A stretch of DNA of 39,626 nucleotides, taken from Kastovskya adunca ATA6-11-RM4 (GTDB taxonomy: Bacteria > Cyanobacteriota > Cyanobacteriia > Cyanobacteriales > Coleofasciculaceae). A program made the translations under genes and the position numbers. The notes under the pieces were generated by a model. It saw only the letters and a program-made list of their open reading frames with translations. It had not been told where the DNA came from and did not search any database. The first letter of the stretch is position 1; each line of letters opens with the position of its first letter. Below, in pieces: positions 16,214 to 24,915 of the stretch. The DNA lies in NCBI GenBank assembly GCA_019359445.1, contig JAHHHJ010000031.1:1-39626 (forward strand), read 5' to 3'.

Positions 16214-16975
16214 TTAACCTCTAGTAGCCACTGGACGGCTGACAGTTGCTAGAGATTCTACCAGGCTGCGGACAACGGCTACCATGGCGATTTCGCTGTT
16301 GAGTTGGTTGATGGCAGAACCAACGCCAACGCCTGCTGCTCCCGCCGCGATCGCCATAGGCACAGTAACGTTGGACAAGCCGGAGGCACACAATACAGGT
16401 ACAGACACGACACGGGAGATTTCGTAAGCGGCAGCAAGGGTAGGAGCAGCTTTTTCGAGTAACCCTAAGGTTCCAGCAGCACGGGGAGCGCTGCTGGTGC
16501 CACCTTCGGTTTGGATGATATCGGCACCGACTTTAACCAGAGCTTCTGCGAGTTGCACTTGGCGGTCAAGTTCCAGAATGTGAGGAACTGTAACCGATAA
16601 GGTAATATCAGGCAGGAGCGATCGCGTTTCTTGGGTCAGCGCTAAGACTTCTTCAGCTTCAAAGCGTCGTCCTTGAGCGTAGAAACTGTCAAAGTTCCCA
16701 ATTTCAATCAAATCTGCCCCAGCATCAACAGCATTGACAAATTGCTCTGGAACTACTGCCGAAACACAGATAGGTAGACGAGTAACCGCACGCACCTGCC
16801 GCACTAATTCAGGAGATGCTGCAATATCAACAAAAGTCGCACCACCTTGTTCAGCCGCTTGAACCACCGCTGTCACTCGTTCGTGGTCAAAGTTATTCAA
16901 ACCACTGATTACTTTGAGAACGCGGCTTTGGTCAAAGGCTTGTTGTAATCTGGGATGCATAGTCATAGTTGTCAT
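16214..16975 (-). CDS. ycf23: DUF561 / Ycf23 family TIM-barrel protein
   Basis: This 253-aa protein belongs to a family restricted to cyanobacteria and red-lineage plastids, with unknown biochemistry. The sequence reads as a (beta/alpha)8 barrel: VLKVISGLNNFD, GATFVDIAASPELV, LPICVSAVVPEQF, AGADLIEIGNFDSFY, ITLSVTVPHIL, GADIIQTEGGTSSAP, VPVLCASGLSN and a C-terminal phosphate-loop-like AIAAGAAGVGVGSAIN. The last two segments suggest binding of a phosphorylated ligand, which is inference. It is monocistronic, flanked by repeat arrays on its 3' side and divergent from the kinase gene. The ATG at 16975 is used; a second ATG lies three codons in. Confidence 0.9.
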   Translation of the reverse strand: MTTMTMHPRLQQAFDQSRVLKVISGLNNFDHERVTAVVQAAEQGGATFVDIAASPELVRQVRAVTRLPICVSAVVPEQFVNAVDAGADLIEIGNFDSFYAQGRRFEAEEVLALTQETRSLLPDITLSVTVPHILELDRQVQLAEALVKVGADIIQTEGGTSSAPRAAGTLGLLEKAAPTLAAAYEISRVVSVPVLCASGLSNVTVPMAIAAGAAGVGVGSAINQLNSEIAMVAVVRSLVESLATVSRPVATRG

Positions 16976-17114
16976 TTAGCTTACAGTTGGGTCAGCATTA
17001 TTATTAACTACCTTTGTAGAATCTTTTTAAATAAGATCTGGGGAAAAGAGTAGTTTCTTTGCCTAGACTAAGAGCATACTGGCGATCTCATCTCATCTGA
17101 GTTTTTGAAGATTC

Positions 17115-18212
17115 ATGAATTTTCCGCCTGGGAATCTATCTCATTTTCATTCTGATGTCTTGCAGCAAACCCAACTTGGTCAGTTGTGTGGGCAAGGGCA
17201 GTTGTTTCGCGACCGCTACCAAGTATTGCGGATGATTGGTCGAGGTGGTTTTGGAGTCACCTTCCTCGCCAAAGATATTTGGTTGCCGAGTGAGCCTTTG
17301 TGCGTCATCAAACAACTTTGTCCAAAGGTAAGCGATCCCCCCGCTTTGGAAAGTGCTCGCAGGCGTTTTGAACGAGAGGCAAAAATTCTCAGCAAGCTGG
17401 GAAGTCATTCGCAAATTCCCATGCTGCTCGATTACTTCACTGCTGAGGGCGAGTTTTACCTGGTTCAGGAGTACATCAAAGGAGCAACATTAGCGAGGCT
17501 AATTCGTCGTTCCGGCCCCCTTTCAGAGGGAGCGGTTAAATACTTTCTGCGCGAGATGCTGCCGCTTTTGCAGTACGTCCACAAGCATCAAGTAATTCAC
17601 CGCGACATCAAACCGCAAAATATCATTCGCTGTCAAGACGACGGCAGGTTAGTACTAATTGACTTTGGTGCGGTGAAAGAGCAAATTGCTCTGGGAGATA
17701 CCAGCGTCAAGCTACCTACAACTCATTTCATTGGCACGATGGGCTTTGCCCCTCCAGAACAATTTACATTGCGTCCGGTTTATGGCAGCGATATTTATGC
17801 ATTGGGTGTCACCTGTCTTTATCTACTCACTGGAAGAGGGCCGCTCGATTTTGATAGCGATCGCTACACCGGAGAAATTCTCTGGCACAACAGCGTGCAC
17901 TTAAGCACACCTTTCATGCACATCCTTGACAAGATGCTCCGGGTTTCCTTAAAGGAACGCTACCAATCCGTCACCGCAATTTTACACACCCTGGATCGCC
18001 TTTCTCCCCACGATAATTTGGGGCGGTGTCTAGCTATTCAAAATCCGCTGAACGCAGGAAATAAACAGAACAATTCTAAAAACTACCGTTCCCCAACCCA
18101 AAAAACCGCGATCGCCATTCGAGACTGGAAAGCTCGCTTTCGGGGTAAGCCCTTGCCCGAGCGAAGTCAAACAACGGAAAGTGTTTCCCTAAGCTCGAGT
18201 AGTTCTAACTAA
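17115..18212 (+). CDS. Hanks-type serine/threonine protein kinase
   Basis: The catalytic domain covers about residues 35-295 of 365 and is complete: glycine loop GRGGFG (42-47), VAIK-equivalent CVIKQL with Lys66, RFEREAKIL with the helix-C Glu, HRDIKPQN (162-169), DFG (183-185), GTMGFAPPEQ (207-216) and SDIYALGVTCLYLLTG. The short N-terminal extension lacks the Cys-rich CxNPxC motif often seen in cyanobacterial Spk proteins. The 70-residue tail is basic then Ser-rich, with no membrane helix, PASTA, WD40 or pentapeptide repeats, so this is probably a soluble cytoplasmic kinase. Its target is unknown. Confidence 0.95.
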   Translation: MNFPPGNLSHFHSDVLQQTQLGQLCGQGQLFRDRYQVLRMIGRGGFGVTFLAKDIWLPSEPLCVIKQLCPKVSDPPALESARRRFEREAKILSKLGSHSQIPMLLDYFTAEGEFYLVQEYIKGATLARLIRRSGPLSEGAVKYFLREMLPLLQYVHKHQVIHRDIKPQNIIRCQDDGRLVLIDFGAVKEQIALGDTSVKLPTTHFIGTMGFAPPEQFTLRPVYGSDIYALGVTCLYLLTGRGPLDFDSDRYTGEILWHNSVHLSTPFMHILDKMLRVSLKERYQSVTAILHTLDRLSPHDNLGRCLAIQNPLNAGNKQNNSKNYRSPTQKTAIAIRDWKARFRGKPLPERSQTTESVSLSSSSSN

Positions 18213-18420
18213 CAAAAAGAACCCACTCAAGTGCTGGATAGGCATAGCTCACCTCTTCAAGAAGTTGTCTAAAATTGACAAACTCTTAGCTCTAACAGCA
18301 CTTATCCCTAGCTCCTCGCTAGTCTGTCAAATATCACGTTTGAATCTAACTTGGTATCAGTAGTTAAGAGACAATTGAAGTCTGAAAGCTATACAGTGCA
18401 GACAGAAGACAGGGACTTAC

Positions 18421-19356
18421 ATGACATTTTTCCAAAAGGACGAGCAATTAGAATCTCTAGGAACGGGCATTCTAGAAGCAACGTGGAAAGAGTTTCCAGG
18501 ACTAGCTCAAAATCAAATTGCCCTTACCTGGGTAGTTTATGACCCCCCTGTACCCGTTAATACAGGTGGAGCGCTTTCAGCCGAAGAATTTTGGAAACAT
18601 CAGGTTCGAGGATTTAACTATCGTGGTGTCGAGCGCATCTATCCAGCTAGTGTGGTGAAACTGTTCTACTTGGTTGCTATTCATGAGTGGCTAGAGACCG
18701 GAATGACCCCAACTTCAGCAGAGCTAGACCGAGCTATCCGAGACATGATAGTGCACTCCAGTAACGATGCCACTAGTTTAATTGTGGATATTCTCAGTGG
18801 TACAACTAGCGGCCCAGAGTTGTCATCAGACCCCTTTGAAACCTGGAAGTTTCAACGCAACATCATCAACCGCTATTTGCAGTCCCTCAGTTGGCAGGAG
18901 TTGGAAAGCATTAATGTCAATCAAAAAACTTGGGGAGATGGGCCTTACGGACGCGAGCGGGCTTTCCTGGGGGAAATGATGGAAAATCGCAATATGCTGA
19001 CGACGAATGCCACAGCACGGCTACTCCACACGATTATTGGCGGCGTGGCAGTATCGAGTAGGCGATCGCAAACCATGATGCAACGCCTCAAACGTTCCCT
19101 CGTACCAACTGACCTAACTGACGATGAAGAAAATCAGGTGACAGGCTTTTTGGGGGCTGGATTGCCTCAAGATGCCCATTTCTGGTCAAAAGCAGGCTGG
19201 ACAAGCCAGGTTCGCCACGATGCCGCTTATATAGAGGTACCTAACCAGCGCCCTTACCTATTAGTTGTCTTCACTGAGGGCAAAGCACATAGCAAGAACC
19301 ACACCATCTTGCCCTTTATATCCCAACAAACCGTCGCTGCCATTCAACAGCTCTAA
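18421..19356 (+). CDS. Serine hydrolase, class A beta-lactamase fold
   Basis: This 311-aa protein has the penicillin-recognising triad in the right order and spacing: SVVK (Ser77, Lys80), SND (114-116) and KAG (257-259) in place of KTG. PASVVKLFYLVA and MIVHSSNDATSLIVD match the class A/PBP-related helices. No signal peptide or lipobox is visible at this start, so the product is predicted cytoplasmic unless exported otherwise; that is unusual for a peptidoglycan-directed enzyme. It is unlikely to be a true resistance beta-lactamase, since no Glu166 omega-loop is evident. An AGGGA at about 18409 supports the ATG. Confidence 0.85.
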   Translation: MTFFQKDEQLESLGTGILEATWKEFPGLAQNQIALTWVVYDPPVPVNTGGALSAEEFWKHQVRGFNYRGVERIYPASVVKLFYLVAIHEWLETGMTPTSAELDRAIRDMIVHSSNDATSLIVDILSGTTSGPELSSDPFETWKFQRNIINRYLQSLSWQELESINVNQKTWGDGPYGRERAFLGEMMENRNMLTTNATARLLHTIIGGVAVSSRRSQTMMQRLKRSLVPTDLTDDEENQVTGFLGAGLPQDAHFWSKAGWTSQVRHDAAYIEVPNQRPYLLVVFTEGKAHSKNHTILPFISQQTVAAIQQL

Positions 19357-19633
19357 CCTATTGATACTATCCTGACCGGAATATAGCTCTTTCAGGGTAC
19401 GTAAAAAGCTGAAATTCCCCTGAAAATACAAATTTCCTGCTAAAGAGAGAGTAAAATCTTCCACCCTATAGAGATTATTGCCGTGGAATCTCCCACTAAG
19501 TAGATAGCGCCAAACTCCAGAATCTTTTACATTATTACCAGGGATTTTAGTTTTTTAGGGACAAAAACCCTTGAAAATGAGCATATAGTTGGGCAATCTT
19601 TAAGGTTTTCACATTTTGATTCGAGGAGTGACC

Positions 19634-20491
19634 GTGAACAACACATTTTTTAAATCAGTTTCGTACTTACTCAGCATCGCAACCTTGGCTTTAGTTGCTA
19701 GCGCCCTGTCTGCTCAAGCTGAAGTACCTGTGCAATCTGCTGAATCGGCTGCACTCCCAGCAACTCCTGAGTCTGTTGAGGAATCGGTAGCCGCTACTGA
19801 TGCCCCAGTTGCTGAGACAGCAAGTGAGTCCGTAGAAACGGACAGTTTGCAAGTTGCAAATAATGCAAATATCCTCAATGAGAGACAAGCTAACTACGAA
19901 GTAGTTCGCCCAGAGGTGTTTGCATCAGCAGACGAGATGAAACTCAATTCTGCCATTCCTGGTACAGCGGCTACTTCCGCTACTGCACTCACAAGAACAT
20001 CTCCTGTGACTCAGGAAGTTTCAGAACAAGTCACTGACACAACTGTTGCTCAAGTTGACATCGATCCTGGTCGTACAACTCGTGGGGGTTCCAGCTACAT
20101 CGGTGTTGGCGGCAATATTGGTCTTGGTGGAGACACGGCACTGGGTGAAGGTAGCTTTTCTGTTATTAGCAAGATTGGTCTGACCAATAATATTTCAGCG
20201 CGTCCGGCGGCGATCATCGGTGATGATACTGTTTTCTTGATCCCGGTGACTTACGACTTTGCCCTCCAAACGGAAGATCCCTTTGAAGAGGTTCCTTATG
20301 CTCCTTACGTCGGTGGTGGTGTGGCGATCGCCACTGGTGATGGAGATAACATTGGTCTTTTGTTAACTGGTGGTGTTGACTTCCGCGTGTCGTCACAATT
20401 CACGGCAAATGCGGGTGTGAACGTCGGTTTCCTAGATGGCACTGATGTTGGTCTGACGCTGGGTATTGGTTATACCTTTGCTGGCTTCTAA
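19634..20491 (+). CDS. Secreted outer-membrane beta-barrel-like protein
   Basis: A signal peptide (NNTFFKSVSYLLSIATLALV then ASALSAQA, cleavage before EVPVQ) is followed by a low-complexity Ala/Ser/Glu/Thr linker (about 30-140). The C-terminal domain of about 140 residues has alternating glycine-rich strands (YIGVGGNIGLGG, SVISKIGLTNNI, VFLIPVTYDFAL, APYVGGGVAIATG, LLLTGGVDFRVS, TANAGVNVGFLDG, VGLTLGIGYTFAGF). It ends in Phe, as outer-membrane barrels do. GTG 19634 is chosen because GAGGAG (19623-19628) is five bases upstream; earlier TTG and GTG codons lack this. About eight short strands suggest a small OmpW/OmpA-like barrel. Its role is unknown. Confidence 0.82.
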   Translation: MNNTFFKSVSYLLSIATLALVASALSAQAEVPVQSAESAALPATPESVEESVAATDAPVAETASESVETDSLQVANNANILNERQANYEVVRPEVFASADEMKLNSAIPGTAATSATALTRTSPVTQEVSEQVTDTTVAQVDIDPGRTTRGGSSYIGVGGNIGLGGDTALGEGSFSVISKIGLTNNISARPAAIIGDDTVFLIPVTYDFALQTEDPFEEVPYAPYVGGGVAIATGDGDNIGLLLTGGVDFRVSSQFTANAGVNVGFLDGTDVGLTLGIGYTFAGF

Positions 20492-20518
20492 AATCTGTAG
20501 GTAATCTCTAAGTAAAAG

Positions 20519-20555
20519 GAAAGGGGCGTACTAGTGAAGTATGCCCCTTTTCTTT
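20519..20555. terminator. Bidirectional intrinsic terminator
   Basis: AAAGGGGC-GTA (20520-20530) pairs with TAT-GCCCCTTT (20540-20550) around a 9-base loop. T-rich sequence follows on plus and A-rich sequence precedes on plus (T-rich on minus). It lies between the convergent barrel gene and the ABC binding-protein gene and could serve both. Confidence 0.75.
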
Positions 20556-20588
20556 AATTACAAAAGCCTAGCAAGGCGCTAGCGGAGT

Positions 20589-21947
20589 CTAATTAATTTC
20601 TGGGCTAACCTTACCCGTCACATCAAGGCTGCCATTATTTTCCACCAACCAAGTATCGTAGTCGCCGAGGACATCACCATTTTCATCAATATCGACGTTA
20701 CCGCTAGCTCCTTGGTAATTAACTTCCTCGCCTTTACGGATCAACTCTAGGGCTTGGCAAACATCCGTAACTTCTGTACCAGGACTAGCAGAAACTTCAC
20801 GGATTTTACTCTTGATGCCTTCGCCAGTATTCGCTTTTGCCGATTCAGCCGCTAGCATCAGAAGCACAGCCGCATCATAGGAGTGAGGAACGTAGGCAGT
20901 TACTTCCTGGTTCGTTTCCTTCTTCCAAGCTTGAGTAAGCGCCTCTAACCCCTGTCCATTTGCTCCAGGAACAGTACCGATCGCTCCCCCTAAGATATAC
21001 TTCCCATCGCTGGATTTACCCACTTGTTGCGGGAAATCCTCTGAATAAACCCCATCTGTGAGCATCACAGTCTTGCCATCAACCAGTCCTTGCTGATAGG
21101 CAGATTTCAGCAGCAGAGAGCCAGTTTCGGCATAGAGAATCGCTGCAACAGCTTCAGGATCGCCACCGAACGCTGATGCGGCTTCAGTGTCGAAGGTTGT
21201 GGCTTTAGGATCGTAACGGGTGGGTTGGCTTTTATTAACCACTGTTCCACCTAGTTTCTCAAAAGCAGTGACAAATTCTTTTTCAAAACCAACTCCGTAG
21301 TCATTATTAATAACGACAGTAGAGACGCGATCGAATCCTTTTTCCTTCGCTAATTTTGCTAAAGCCCTCGCTTGGTAAGTATCTGGAGGGGCAGTACGTG
21401 CCCAAAACCCATTGAAGTCACCTTGGCTTGCTTTTTGAGTAAAAACAGGGCTGGTGCTACCGGGCGAGATCATCATGACTTGGTTGCGGACAGCTGTCGG
21501 GACGGCTGCTGTAGAAACGCTACTAGCAAAAGAACCAACGACACCTGCGACTTTATCAACTTCTACTAGCTTGTTCATTGCTGCAGCCCCAGCATTAGGG
21601 TCAGTTTGGTCGTCTTCCGACACAACAGTGACAGGATTGCCATTAATGCCACCACACTGATTGACTGTGTCCACGGCTAAACGCACAGCCTTAGGCATTT
21701 GTTGCCCAATAGAAGATAAGTCCCCAGTGGCAGGAAGTAGCGTCCCGATTTTGAGTCCATCACTTGACCCACTAGCAGAGCTAGACTCAGAGCCGAGGTT
21801 GGTGGTAGTTTCGGAGGTTTCCTGACAGGCTGCTGTCAAAATACCTGTTGCCAGCGTGGTAATTGCTAAAGCGATCCTAAAAGTGGTGCGCGGTGCGCCG
21901 AGCGCCAAACGAGGCTGACGGATATTGCCAGATGTAAACTTGTTCAT
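20589..21947 (-). CDS. Branched-chain/neutral amino acid ABC transporter substrate-binding lipoprotein
   Basis: This periplasmic binding protein of the Peripla_BP_6 (LivJ/NatB) family is 452 aa long. The N-terminus has an Arg-containing leader, hydrophobic helix and lipobox ILTAAC (Cys about 41), then a Ser-rich spacer. Ligand-domain signatures are LKIGTLLPATGDLSSIGQQMPKAV, VNQCGGINGNPV, EDDQTDPNAG, GVVGSFASSVSTAAVP, VMMISPGSTSP and VINNDYGVGFEKEF. The resemblance is to cyanobacterial NatB (neutral amino acid system N-I) rather than the urea-binding UrtA, but I would not assign a symbol. No permease or ATPase genes adjoin. A GAGGAG-rich ribosome site lies upstream of the ATG. Confidence 0.92.
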   Translation of the reverse strand: MNKFTSGNIRQPRLALGAPRTTFRIALAITTLATGILTAACQETSETTTNLGSESSSASGSSDGLKIGTLLPATGDLSSIGQQMPKAVRLAVDTVNQCGGINGNPVTVVSEDDQTDPNAGAAAMNKLVEVDKVAGVVGSFASSVSTAAVPTAVRNQVMMISPGSTSPVFTQKASQGDFNGFWARTAPPDTYQARALAKLAKEKGFDRVSTVVINNDYGVGFEKEFVTAFEKLGGTVVNKSQPTRYDPKATTFDTEAASAFGGDPEAVAAILYAETGSLLLKSAYQQGLVDGKTVMLTDGVYSEDFPQQVGKSSDGKYILGGAIGTVPGANGQGLEALTQAWKKETNQEVTAYVPHSYDAAVLLMLAAESAKANTGEGIKSKIREVSASPGTEVTDVCQALELIRKGEEVNYQGASGNVDIDENGDVLGDYDTWLVENNGSLDVTGKVSPEIN

Positions 21948-22108
21948 TGAGATGAAATACTCCTCCCCTGTCGGAAGCCAATCAAAGATTGATTAGATTA
22001 GATTCTAAGCCCATCTTCTATCCTTAGACAGATCGACTTTAAACACTTTTTGAGCAATCCCGATTATTACCATCAAGTTGGTGGTAAGGGGAGGTATTCA
22101 CTTTTAAA

Positions 22109-22200
22109 CGGAGAGGGAGGGATTCGAACCCTCGGATAGGCCTTACGTACCTATCAACAGATTAGCAATCTGCCGCTTTCGACCACTCAGCCACCTCTCC
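22109..22200 (-). tRNA. trnS-GCU: tRNA-Ser (anticodon GCT)
   Basis: On the minus strand GGAGAGG (22194-22200) pairs with CCTCTCC (22110-22116), discriminator G. The anticodon stem CAGAT/ATCTG encloses the GCT anticodon (22164-22166), reading AGU/AGC. A long class II variable arm and T loop GGTTCGAATCC are present. CCA is not encoded. Its acceptor stem is identical to that of tRNA-Ser(CGA) at 3799. Confidence 0.97.
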
Positions 22201-22357
22201 AGGGGTGACAGATAAACATAATAACAGATTTTGCGAGTTTACCAACCCCTGTTCAAAATCCTCTAGGAAAACAGGCACAGGGAGTTAAGGAAGAAGGGTT
22301 CATCCTTGACAACGATGGCGATCGCTTACCCAATCTCTTTTGGTACTTTGTTACATT

Positions 22358-22386
22358 TTGCAACTTTATACCTCGTCCACTATACT
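22358..22386 (+). promoter_or_regulatory. Sigma70-type promoter of the glycosyltransferase gene
   Basis: TTGCAA (22358-22363) and TATACT (22381-22386) are spaced by 17 bases, a near-consensus pair. Transcription would start near 22393, giving a leader of about 214 bases before the ATG at 22607. Confidence 0.55.
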
Positions 22387-22392
22387 TTAGTG

Positions 22393-22606
22393 GCATGCAA
22401 TCAGGGTAAAGCCATTTTTGCCTTGGCATCGCTAGCTAATCAAGCATCTATTTCCAATAGTGGATGTAGTTACTTTCCTTCAAGTTTTATGTTTCTTCAC
22501 AGATTAAGCATAAAAAAATTTTGGGCTGATGGGAGAGTGCCTTAGTAAAGTTTTCAACCTGCCCTGATGACTCGAATGAAATTTAACTATTAAATAAACA
22601 AAAGTT
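22393..22606 (+). promoter_or_regulatory. Long 5' leader of the glycosyltransferase gene
   Basis: The leader implied by the promoter at 22358 has no convincing gene. ATCAGGG at 22400-22406 can pair with CCCTGAT at 22562-22568, bringing its two ends together. No known riboswitch class was recognised. Confidence 0.3.
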
Positions 22607-23878
22607 ATGGATTCTATAAGTAAACAGCACATTGCTCTGATCTCGGTTCATGGCGACCCAGCGGTAGAAATTGGTAAGGAAGAGGCTGGCGGGCAGAATG
22701 TTTATGTACGTCAAGTGGGTGAAGCCCTAGCTGCTCACGGATGGCATGTTGATATGTTTACCCGCAAAGCGAGTGCAGAAGATTCAACAATCATTGAACA
22801 TAGTCCGCGTTGCCGGACTATTCGTTTAACAGCAGGGCCAGAGGCATTTGTGCCCCGGCAAGAAATTTTTGATTATTGCGGCGACTTTTTAGAAGAGCTA
22901 ATCAAGTTCCAAAAACAAGAAGGGATTGAGTACTCGCTAGTACACACCAATTACTGGCTCTCTGCTTGGGTAGGTATGGAATGGAAAAAGCGTCAAAAAA
23001 TTAGCCAGGTTCATACCTATCACTCTTTGGGAGCAGTTAAATACCAGTCAATTTCGGCAGTTCCCATGATTGCAACAACCCGTTTGGGTGTGGAGAAGGC
23101 AGTACTGGAAAGTGCAGAACGAATTGTCGCAACCAGCCCCCAAGAAAAAGAGCACATGCGATCGCATGTTTCTACAAAGGGAAATATTGATGTTATTCCC
23201 TGCGGAACTGATGTTGAGCGCTTTGGTTCAATTGACAAGCCAGCGGCTCGTGCGGCTTTGGACATTGACCCGGAAGCGCTCTTGGTCTTCTATGTGGGAC
23301 GCTTCGATCCACGTAAGGGCATCGAAACCTTAGTTCGTGCCGTTGGTCAATCACAACTGCGTAATACCGATAAGTTGCGTCTAATTGTTGGTGGTGGTTC
23401 TCGTCCAGGACAAAGTGATGGCATTGAACGCGATCGCATCGAAGGCATTGTGGCAGAACTGGGTCTAACCGACATCGTCAGCTTCCCCGGACGCCTAGCT
23501 GATGAAGTGCTACCTGCTTACTATGCAGCCGCTGATGTGTGTGTGGTACCTAGCCACTACGAACCCTTCGGTTTAGTGGCAATTGAAGCGATGGCAAGTG
23601 GTACGCCTGTTGTTGCTAGCGATGTCGGTGGCTTGCAGTTCACAGTTGTCTCGGAAGAAACAGGTCTACTCGCACCTCCCCAAGATGACACTGCCTTTGC
23701 TACTGCCATTGACCGCATTCTTACCAACCCTGAATGGCGTGAACAGCTCGGTCATGGTGCCCGCAAGCGCGTCGAAGAGAAGTTTAGCTGGAATGGCGTA
23801 GCGCAGCAACTTAGCGGTCTCTACGAGCAACTACTAACAGAACAACCAATCAAAACGCCGGAACCCGTTACAGCTTAA
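22607..23878 (+). CDS. Glycosyltransferase family 4 (GT-B), sucrose-phosphate-synthase/MshA-like
   Basis: This retaining GT-B enzyme of 423 aa would transfer a sugar from a nucleotide donor. The N-terminal acceptor domain begins IALISVHGDPAVEIGKEEAGGQNVYVRQVGEAL, where GGQNVYV is typical of the SPS/MshA subgroup. VHTNYWLSAWVG and VHTYHSLGAVK follow. The donor domain has VIPCGTDVERF, VFYVGRFDPRKGIETLVRA and LIVGGGS, then the signature EPFGLVAIEAMASGTPVVASDVGGL with the EX7E pair. Related cyanobacterial proteins are often annotated as sucrose-phosphate-synthase-like; acceptor and product are not readable. It has its own promoter and a strong terminator (23901). Confidence 0.93.
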   Translation: MDSISKQHIALISVHGDPAVEIGKEEAGGQNVYVRQVGEALAAHGWHVDMFTRKASAEDSTIIEHSPRCRTIRLTAGPEAFVPRQEIFDYCGDFLEELIKFQKQEGIEYSLVHTNYWLSAWVGMEWKKRQKISQVHTYHSLGAVKYQSISAVPMIATTRLGVEKAVLESAERIVATSPQEKEHMRSHVSTKGNIDVIPCGTDVERFGSIDKPAARAALDIDPEALLVFYVGRFDPRKGIETLVRAVGQSQLRNTDKLRLIVGGGSRPGQSDGIERDRIEGIVAELGLTDIVSFPGRLADEVLPAYYAAADVCVVPSHYEPFGLVAIEAMASGTPVVASDVGGLQFTVVSEETGLLAPPQDDTAFATAIDRILTNPEWREQLGHGARKRVEEKFSWNGVAQQLSGLYEQLLTEQPIKTPEPVTA

Positions 23879-23900
23879 AACACTCGATCAATTAATGATT

Positions 23901-23949
23901 AAATCTGTTGCTACTAACCTCTGTTCTAAGTAGCAGCAGATTTTTTTTA
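23901..23949 (+). terminator. Strong intrinsic terminator after the glycosyltransferase
   Basis: AAATCTG-TGCTACT (23901-23915) pairs with AGTAGCA-CAGATTT in 23929-23943, with one mismatch, followed by a run of eight T. Confidence 0.85.
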
Positions 23950-23992
23950 GCCATTCAAACTCAAAACTTTCTAATTGCTACGCCCTGAAAAC

Positions 23993-24796
23993 TTAGACCT
24001 CATCACTTATCAGCTTCTCAACGTCTGGCGATTGCAGGGCTTCTTTAACGACTTGCTGAATTTCGGAGCGGGTTTGGGCGTAGGCTTCGGCGGTACACCA
24101 GGGGCGCAAATAAAGTGTGGTTGCCGTCGGGGAGATGCTAGAGACGTGGCAAGTAGTTTTGGGGCGGTCTAATACTAGGGGGTGGGGTTGCACCAACGAT
24201 AAGAGTAAGGTGATAGTGGATTCGATGGGGCGATCGCCAATGTCAACTTCCAAGTCGATTCGTCGCGTTCCCAAAGCCGTTGTGTTTTTCAAAACACCGC
24301 TAAACAAACTATTGTTTGGCACTGTAATTTTCACATTGTCCGGTGTAATTAGGGTAGTTGAGAAAATTCCGATGCTATCGACTACACCTGCCACACCTGT
24401 GGCTTCAATGAAATCTCCTACCTCAAAGGGACGCTGATTAAGCAGCATTACACCCGCTGCAAAGTGAGACAGCGTACTCTGCAAAGCCAAACCAATCGCT
24501 AAACCAGCTGCCCCCACCACTGCTACTACGCTGGTTGCCTGAATCCCTAAAACATTGAGAAACGCTACCAAACCCACTACAAGGGTCAAAATCTCAGACG
24601 CCTGAACCAAGAAGTTTCGTAGTGTTGGCTCAACGCGATTCAATGCTTTACGCGTTAGGCGAGCGACAAAGGTAATGCCAAAGCGAGTGAGCAGCAAAAT
24701 CCCCAATGCCCAAAGCAGCTTGGGAACAACATAGAAGGCTAGATCAATCAGGTTTTGTGAAAAAGCTGGGGCAACCTCAGCCGCCAAAATCATCAT
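23993..24796 (-). CDS. Small-conductance mechanosensitive channel, MscS family
   Basis: This 267-aa membrane channel would release solutes on hypo-osmotic shock. Three hydrophobic helices precede the pore helix VVAVVGAAGLAIGLALQSTLSHFAAGVMLL, whose Gly/Ala pattern is the MscS TM3 signature. The beta domain follows: RPFEVGDFIEATGVAGVVDSIGIFSTTLITPDNVKITVPNN, with the family motif VPNN. The C-terminal alpha/beta vestibule ends near DVEKLI. Length is typical of minimal MscS (E. coli 286). The open frame extends to a TTG at 24802, but ATG 24796 is the likelier start. Confidence 0.94.
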   Translation of the reverse strand: MMILAAEVAPAFSQNLIDLAFYVVPKLLWALGILLLTRFGITFVARLTRKALNRVEPTLRNFLVQASEILTLVVGLVAFLNVLGIQATSVVAVVGAAGLAIGLALQSTLSHFAAGVMLLNQRPFEVGDFIEATGVAGVVDSIGIFSTTLITPDNVKITVPNNSLFSGVLKNTTALGTRRIDLEVDIGDRPIESTITLLLSLVQPHPLVLDRPKTTCHVSSISPTATTLYLRPWCTAEAYAQTRSEIQQVVKEALQSPDVEKLISDEV

Positions 24797-24876
24797 GGAC
24801 AATTGGTAGTTTTTATAGTTAATGCACCAAAGTTTAGTGCTTGGACTGAGCTGTTTAGTGTTCGGTAGGATAAACC

Positions 24877-24906
24877 TGTAGAGACATGGTCGGCTACGTC
24901 TCTACA
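24877..24906. repeat. Palindromic intergenic repeat TGTAGAGAC/GTCTCTACA
   Basis: Perfect 9-base arms at 24877-24885 and 24898-24906 flank a 12-base loop, just 9 bases from the alr stop codon. This type of TGTAGAGACG palindrome is scattered through many cyanobacterial genomes and here could end alr transcription. Confidence 0.65.
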
Positions 24907-24915
24907 TTCACAAAC

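Noticed and set aside
22306-22545. 79-codon frame upstream of the glycosyltransferase
   Set aside because: It runs across the near-consensus promoter at 22358-22386 and its predicted protein is irregular; the leader explanation is better.
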